Below are positions 13,148 through 16,934 of a stretch of 16,934 nucleotides of DNA, piece by piece. Location: contig WQZK01000016.1 in assembly GCA_009780765.1 (NCBI GenBank), forward strand, positions 1-16,934, written 5' to 3'. Below the pieces are notes generated by a model. It saw only the letters and a list, made by a program, of their open reading frames with translations. It was not told the origin of the DNA and made no database searches. The stretch's first letter is position 1. Every line of letters begins with the position of its first letter. The DNA is from Defluviitaleaceae bacterium (GTDB lineage Bacteria; Bacillota; Clostridia; Lachnospirales; UBA5962). Both the position numbers and the translations under genes were made by a program.

Positions 13148-14458
13148 TTATTCTAAAAGTTTTGAAAGAAAATCTTTGCCATCAAGTTTAACTGCTACAA
13201 CTTCTACACCAAGCTCTCTTTCTAAATCCTGCAAAGTTATATCATCTAAAAAAACATGCTCATCTTTTCTTAGTGCATTTTCTGGGATTAATATTTTTTG
13301 TGCTAAAGTTTTGCCTTTTAGGCTTGCGATAATATCTTTCCCAGTTAAAAGCCCAGAAACTGTTATATGTTCACCAAAAAAGTTATTTTCAACCGAAAAC
13401 ACCTCTGTAGTTGTATTATACCGCTTATTTGCAAGACTTGCAAGATGTTTTATTAAATCATAAGCCAAAGCACCCGTTATAACCGCTTTTTCTGAAACTT
13501 TTTTAACAAGCCTAATTTCATTTAAGCTTTTTTCAAACTCATGCTTAAATGCACTAAACATGCCAACGCCATTTTCTATTTGCGGAAAATCCTCATAATG
13601 CTTATATTCTGGAACATCAATACCCGCTTTTAAATAAAATTCGTCGGCCAAAAAAACAAACCTTGTTCCAATCTCTGCTTTTAATTTTTTCTGCCATTTT
13701 TCAACTTGCTCTATAACCTTTTTGGCATCGTCTTTAAAAAACGGCTCTAATGGGTACAAGGCATTATTTTTTCGATACTTTGTTATTCCAACAGGCACAA
13801 TCGATAAACTCTTCGCCATAGGTGCAAAGCTTGCTAAATCTTCGATAGTTTTGTCGAGATGTTCTAAATCATTAACGTCTTTACACAAAACTATTTGAAA
13901 ATTCATAGAAATGCCATTATCCGCAAGCCTTTTTATCTGCTCTAATATATTTTTTGCATTTTTATTGTTTAGCATAAATGTCCTAAGCTCTGGGTTTGTC
14001 GTGTGCACAGAAATATTTATCGGTGAAAACTTATAAAACAGCAATCTTTCAAAATCTCTGTCCAACATATTCGTAAGTGTTACATAATTGCCAGAAAGAA
14101 AGGAAAGACGCGAATCATCGTCCTTAAAATAAAGTGTTTCCCTCATCCCTTTTGGCAACTGGTCTATAAAACAAAAAATACATTTGTTTTTGCAAGAACG
14201 CATGTCGTCCATAAGCCCCGACTCGAAACTAAGCCCCAAATCTTCGTCCTCATCTTTTTCTATTTCTAAAAGCCATTCTTCGCCATTTTTCTTTAATATT
14301 AAAACCTCTAAATATTCGTCTTTAATTGCAAACATATAGTCAAAAACATCTTCAACCTTTGCATCGTTTATAGAAAGTAGCACATCACCAGGTTCTATAT
14401 AAAGCTCCTCGGCAATGCTATAAGCTTCAACTCTTGTTATTACATTTTTAAATTCCAT
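13148..14458 (-). CDS. PDZ - radical SAM-like - DUF512 iron-sulfur protein
   Basis: A 436-residue protein of the family known in cyanobacteria as a putative FeS oxidoreductase and in Firmicutes as DUF512 protein. An N-terminal PDZ-like domain (about 5-65: AEELYIEPGDVLLSINDAKVEDVFDY) is followed by a cysteine cluster C89-x3-C93-x2-C96 in CKNKCIFCFIDQLPKGMRETLYFKDDD, the radical-SAM type 4Fe-4S site. A barrel-like region follows (YVTLTNM ... INISVHTTNPELR ... ISMNFQIVLCKDVND). The C-terminal DUF512 part contains SIVPVGITKYRKN and VFLADEFYLKAG. The reaction is not established. The start has GGAG about 7 bases upstream, and the gene follows yraN after 12 bases, so it shares the rnhB promoter. Its stop codon merges with the intergenic repeat before der. 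Confidence 0.9.
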   Translation of the reverse strand: MEFKNVITRVEAYSIAEELYIEPGDVLLSINDAKVEDVFDYMFAIKDEYLEVLILKKNGEEWLLEIEKDEDEDLGLSFESGLMDDMRSCKNKCIFCFIDQLPKGMRETLYFKDDDSRLSFLSGNYVTLTNMLDRDFERLLFYKFSPINISVHTTNPELRTFMLNNKNAKNILEQIKRLADNGISMNFQIVLCKDVNDLEHLDKTIEDLASFAPMAKSLSIVPVGITKYRKNNALYPLEPFFKDDAKKVIEQVEKWQKKLKAEIGTRFVFLADEFYLKAGIDVPEYKHYEDFPQIENGVGMFSAFKHEFEKSLNEIRLVKKVSEKAVITGALAYDLIKHLASLANKRYNTTTEVFSVENNFFGEHITVSGLLTGKDIIASLKGKTLAQKILIPENALRKDEHVFLDDITLQDLERELGVEVVAVKLDGKDFLSKLLE

Positions 14459-14470
14459 TAATTATCTCCA

Positions 14471-14821
14471 TTAAAACGCATTTATTATATGATTAAAACT
14501 AACGTCTGAACGCCCTATTATTTCAACAATATCAAAGCGTACATCCTTATTAGTAATATTATTTTCGCTCAAATACACTAAAGCCGAATTTCTTATTTTT
14601 TCTTGCTTTTTATAGTTTACAGCTTCCGCACCTGTGCCAAATTTATTGCTTGTTCTAAACTTAACCTCTACGAATATTAAAATATCGGCATATTCAGCAA
14701 TTAAATCAATTTCGCCATAATCAGTGTAGTAATTCCTGCTAGTTATATTATACCCTTTTGTTTCTAAAAAGAAAACCGAATATCTTTCCCATTCATTTCC
14801 TATTGTTCTACGATTTTTCAT
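14471..14821 (-). CDS. yraN: YraN/UPF0102 family nuclease-like protein
   Basis: A 116-residue protein with the PD-(D/E)XK nuclease-like core of the UPF0102 family: GNEWERYSVFFLETKGY (8-24), then GEIDLIAE (37-44) with D39, and FVEVKFR (50-56) with E52 and K54 as the E-x-K pair. Members are thought to act on DNA or in recombination, but a defined role is not established. I chose the ATG at 14821 (MKNRRTIGNEWE): it overlaps the TGA of rnhB by ATGA and has GTGGGGA 7 bases upstream. An upstream start at 14860 would add 13 residues that overlap the rnhB coding sequence and do not look conserved. rnhB-yraN adjacency is common in Firmicutes. The next gene follows after 12 bases. Confidence 0.92.
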   Translation of the reverse strand: MKNRRTIGNEWERYSVFFLETKGYNITSRNYYTDYGEIDLIAEYADILIFVEVKFRTSNKFGTGAEAVNYKKQEKIRNSALVYLSENNITNKDVRFDIVEIIGRSDVSFNHIINAF

Positions 14822-15576
14822 ACCAAATTCCCCACAAACGTTTTTCTGTGTAATGGGCAAATTCCATATGTTTTTATTGCCTCTATATGCCGCGAAGAAC
14901 CGTAACCCTTATTGTTTTCAAACCCATATTCCGCGAAAACTTCACTGTATGCTCCCATCAATTCATCTCTATGAACTTTAGCAACTATAGAAGCCGCTGC
15001 TATGGAAATACTACGCTCGTCACCTTTTGTAATTGCCACTTGCTTAATACCTATATCTAAACTTAACGCATCTACTAGCAAAAAGTCTGGTTTTGTATTA
15101 AGTTTTTGAATAGCCTCTAGCATCGCTATTTTTGTGGCGTTTAAAATATTTATTTCGTCAATTATCTCAGGGCCTACAATACCGATAGACCACGCCAAGG
15201 CGTTATCTTTAATAATTTCCACTAAAACCTTTCTTTTTTCATGAGTAAGCTTTTTAGAATCGTTTATACCCTCGTGCTTAAAGCCTTTTGGCAAAATCAC
15301 CGCAGCCGCAACAACAGGCCCAGCTAAAGGTCCCCGCCCAACCTCATCTATCCCTGCAATAAAACTAAATCCTAAATCATAATACTTTTTCTCAAATTGG
15401 CTAATTTCTTCAAGCCTTTGTTGTTCCTTGATATATGCTTCATGCTTTTTCCTGTACGAAGAAACCAGTGTTTGAACACCTTTTCTTTCATCGCAAGCAT
15501 ACTTATTAATTATTTCCATAATTTCGCATATAGAAACGCTTAAAAACTCATTTTTAATCTCGTTTATATTTTTCAT
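14818..15576 (-). CDS. rnhB: Ribonuclease HII
   Basis: A 252-residue RNase HII, which nicks at ribonucleotides built into DNA and removes RNA primers. The catalytic set is present: D77-E78 in GIDEVGRGPLAGPVVAAAVIL, DSKKLT (106-111), D169 in LLVDAL, and D187 in KGDERSISIAAASIVAKVHRD, with GYGSSRH (225-231) in the C-terminal part. An N-terminal extension of about 70 residues ahead of the core, mostly helical and charged, matches the longer Firmicute form. I chose the ATG at 15576, which has GAGAGG 7 bases upstream; a TTG two codons earlier would be too close to that site. It is the first gene of the operon with yraN (4-base overlap), and its promoter is a near-perfect sigma-A site. Confidence 0.97.
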   Translation of the reverse strand: MKNINEIKNEFLSVSICEIMEIINKYACDERKGVQTLVSSYRKKHEAYIKEQQRLEEISQFEKKYYDLGFSFIAGIDEVGRGPLAGPVVAAAVILPKGFKHEGINDSKKLTHEKRKVLVEIIKDNALAWSIGIVGPEIIDEINILNATKIAMLEAIQKLNTKPDFLLVDALSLDIGIKQVAITKGDERSISIAAASIVAKVHRDELMGAYSEVFAEYGFENNKGYGSSRHIEAIKTYGICPLHRKTFVGNLV

Positions 15577-15604
15577 GTACAAGCCTCTCTTCTCATGTTA
15601 TAAT
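15576..15604 (+). promoter_or_regulatory. Possible dprA promoter, overlapping the rnhB promoter
   Basis: On the plus strand TATAAT (15599-15604) lies 17 bases after TGTACA (15576-15581), a 4-of-6 match to the -35 consensus. A second TATAAT follows at 15605-15610. It overlaps the divergent rnhB promoter, so the two may compete for RNA polymerase. The -35 box is weak, so expression of dprA from it may be low. Confidence 0.45.
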
Positions 15605-15631
15605 TATAATATACACAGCAAATTATGTCAA
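15603..15631 (-). promoter_or_regulatory. Consensus sigma-A promoter of the rnhB operon
   Basis: On the minus strand TTGACA (15626-15631) and TATAAT (15603-15608) are both perfect consensus boxes with an ideal 17-base spacer. Transcription would start near 15596, giving a short leader of about 20 nt with GAGAGG just before rnhB. It is the likely main promoter for rnhB, yraN, the DUF512 gene and possibly der, plsY and gpsA. Confidence 0.88.
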
Positions 15632-15654
15632 TTTTTGTTTTTTGGAGGTCTATC

Positions 15655-16743
15655 ATGGAAGATATTAAATATCTCGTATGGTTAAATCATATATTCGAAC
15701 CTGGCACTAAAAAAATCACGCAAATTCTAGATTTCTTTGGCACAGCAAGGAATGCATTTAATAGCGAATATTTAGATTTAAAAGCTTCTATGTTTTTAAC
15801 CGAGAATGACATAAAAAAGATAATTTCTTCAAAAAGAGAATTCGATATAGATGCTTGCATGGAAAACCTTCTCAAGAAAAATATTTTGATTGTTTCTAAA
15901 AATTGCAAAAATTACCCTTCGCTTTTAAAAAATACCGACAATCCGCCAGAAATTTTATATTATATAGGCGAAATTCCGCCAGACAATTTGATAAAAATAA
16001 GCATAATAGGCTCTCGCGAATCAACACAATATGGGCGAACTATGGCAAATAAACTTGGTCGTGAGCTTGCCTCAAAAAATGTTGTGGTCGTAAGCGGAAT
16101 GGCAAGAGGGATTGATGCCGCAACTCACCAAGGTGCCATAGATGGAGGCGAAAAAACCATTGCTGTTTTAGGTACTGGCGTTGATGTTTGTTACCCTCTA
16201 GAAAATTTTAATTTATATGAAAAAATTTCACAAGGAAGTGGATGTATTATAAGCGAATATCCGCCTGAAACCACTGCAAAGCCTAGGTTTTTCCCAGTTA
16301 GAAACCGTATTGTTGCAGGGCTTTCTGATGCGACCATTGTCGTAGAGTCTGGCAAAAAAAGTGGTACGAGTATCACAGTAGGATATGCCTTAGATTTTGG
16401 GCGTGAGGTTTTTGCCGTTCCTGGTCAAGCAACGAGCCCGTATAGCGTTGGCACAAACCAGCTTATAAAGGAAGGTGCTGCCTTAGTTACAAGTGCACAA
16501 GATGTTTTGGATTTTTTAGGGATAATCGAGTCCGAACAGGGAGATAGCTTAGAAAATATAAAGAAAAGTCTTGCTCCAAATGAAAAATTAATATACGAAT
16601 TTTTAAACCACAACCCAATTTCAATTGACGAAATAAAAATCAGGTCGAATATGGATATAAAAGATATTCAATTTGCACTTACAACGCTTGAAATAAAAAG
16701 GATAATTAAGAGGCTTCCGGGGCAACAATTTATAAAAACGTAA
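15655..16743 (+). CDS. dprA: DNA-processing protein DprA (Smf)
   Basis: A 362-residue protein that binds single-stranded DNA taken up during transformation and loads RecA on it. It is also found in species not known to be competent. An N-terminal helical domain (1-75) is followed by the Rossmann-like DprA fold: IIGSRESTQYGR (117-128), VVSGMARGIDAATHQGA (145-161), VLGTGVDVCYP (171-181), FFPVRNRIVAGLS (212-224), ESGKKSGTSITVGYALDFGREVFAVPG (231-257). A C-terminal winged helix (about 305-362: NEKLIYEFLNHNPISIDEI) is typical of Firmicute DprA. The start at 15655 has TGGAGG 7 bases upstream; an ATG 30 bases earlier (15625) has no such site. It is the only plus-strand gene here, and its stop codon lies within its own terminator stem. 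Confidence 0.96.
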   Translation: MEDIKYLVWLNHIFEPGTKKITQILDFFGTARNAFNSEYLDLKASMFLTENDIKKIISSKREFDIDACMENLLKKNILIVSKNCKNYPSLLKNTDNPPEILYYIGEIPPDNLIKISIIGSRESTQYGRTMANKLGRELASKNVVVVSGMARGIDAATHQGAIDGGEKTIAVLGTGVDVCYPLENFNLYEKISQGSGCIISEYPPETTAKPRFFPVRNRIVAGLSDATIVVESGKKSGTSITVGYALDFGREVFAVPGQATSPYSVGTNQLIKEGAALVTSAQDVLDFLGIIESEQGDSLENIKKSLAPNEKLIYEFLNHNPISIDEIKIRSNMDIKDIQFALTTLEIKRIIKRLPGQQFIKT

Positions 16744-16773
16744 GGGTTAATACATTCCTTACGTTTTTATAAA
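16729..16773 (+). terminator. Terminator overlapping the dprA stop codon
   Basis: An uninterrupted 17-bp stem pairs 16729-16745 with 16757-16773 (core AAAACGTAAGG / CCTTACGTTTT) around an 11-base loop. The dprA stop TAA (16741-16743) and the preceding codons lie in the left arm. The right arm carries the T-run, and the symmetric ends could let it work in both directions. No gene lies in the remaining 190 bases to the window edge. Confidence 0.85.
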
Positions 16774-16826
16774 AGTACGCCTAATTTTATATATATGAAG
16801 ATACCTTACCTCTATATATGTTAACT

Positions 16827-16865
16827 CCATTATATGGCTTTTGTAAATTTATAATGGCTTTTTTT
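16827..16865 (+). terminator. Second terminator-like hairpin downstream of dprA
   Basis: CCATTATA (16827-16834) pairs perfectly with TATAATGG (16850-16857) around a 15-base loop and is followed by C and seven T residues (16859-16865). The stem is short and AT-rich. It may be a back-up terminator for dprA or end a short untranslated RNA; no ORF lies between it and the first terminator. Confidence 0.55.
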
Positions 16866-16934
16866 CATGCCCTGTTTTAAATAAAATTTGTGGCTTCTTT
16901 CTCGCTTTAAGTTACAAGAAACTTCAAATTCCAG

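Noticed and set aside
13050..13463. Plus-strand 137-residue ORF starting in the intergenic repeat
   Set aside because: Its N-terminal part is the palindromic repeat and the rest is antisense to the DUF512 gene.
14822..14860. Longer yraN start (13 more residues)
   Set aside because: It would overlap rnhB by about 43 bases; the ATGA overlap start has a better binding site and the family N-terminus begins near GNEWE.

Overview
This is a low-GC, AT-rich stretch of what looks like an anaerobic member of the Firmicutes, probably class Clostridia. The evidence is strong AGGAGG-type ribosome binding sites, consensus sigma-A promoters, a coenzyme B12-dependent (class II) ribonucleotide reductase, and the gene string rnhB - yraN - DUF512 radical-SAM protein - der - plsY - gpsA with a divergent dprA. 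I cannot name a genus. No tRNA, rRNA, CRISPR array, transposase or phage gene is visible.

Layout, left to right. (1) Positions 1-1723, minus strand: an HD-domain hydrolase followed by two tandem paralogous GNAT acetyltransferases. The second copy runs off the left edge, and the two copies are separated by a roughly 160-bp element with long inverted arms. (2) 1987-2415, minus: an orphan protein of unknown function. (3) 2560-5463, minus: the B12-dependent reductase nrdJ. It has a consensus promoter overlapped by a NrdR-box-like palindrome and a roughly 175-nt leader that can form three hairpins. (4) 5763-7932, minus: a tightly coupled operon of a MerR/TipAS-type regulator, an ABC ATPase and an ABC-2 permease. 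It is read from a MerR-type promoter with a 19-bp spacer and ends at a clear terminator. (5) 8074-9754, minus: an unknown two-helix membrane protein and a CPBP-family membrane protease. (6) 9849-15576, minus: a housekeeping block of rnhB, yraN, a PDZ/radical-SAM/DUF512 protein, der, plsY and gpsA, headed by a near-perfect sigma-A promoter. (7) 15655-16743, plus: dprA, divergent from rnhB, whose stop codon lies inside a 17-bp terminator stem. A second terminator-like hairpin follows.

How the genes fit together. rnhB (removal of RNA from DNA), yraN (nuclease-like), dprA (RecA loading on incoming DNA) and nrdJ (dNTP supply) belong to DNA metabolism. der is a 50S ribosome-assembly GTPase. gpsA makes sn-glycerol-3-phosphate and plsY acylates it, so these neighbours are the first two steps of phospholipid synthesis. 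The MerR-ABC cassette looks like a self-regulated, drug-inducible efflux or resistance unit.

The most unusual part is the non-coding DNA. Most of the larger gaps hold a different palindromic element: 455-616, about 1747-1868, 5494-5617, two almost identical 108-bp tandem copies at 10870-11085, and 13075-13147. Several of these abut or supply the stop codon of the preceding gene. I found no convincing wholly new protein system. The strongest novel leads are these repeats, the mosaic GNAT duplication, and the two regulatory regions (nrdJ and merR).
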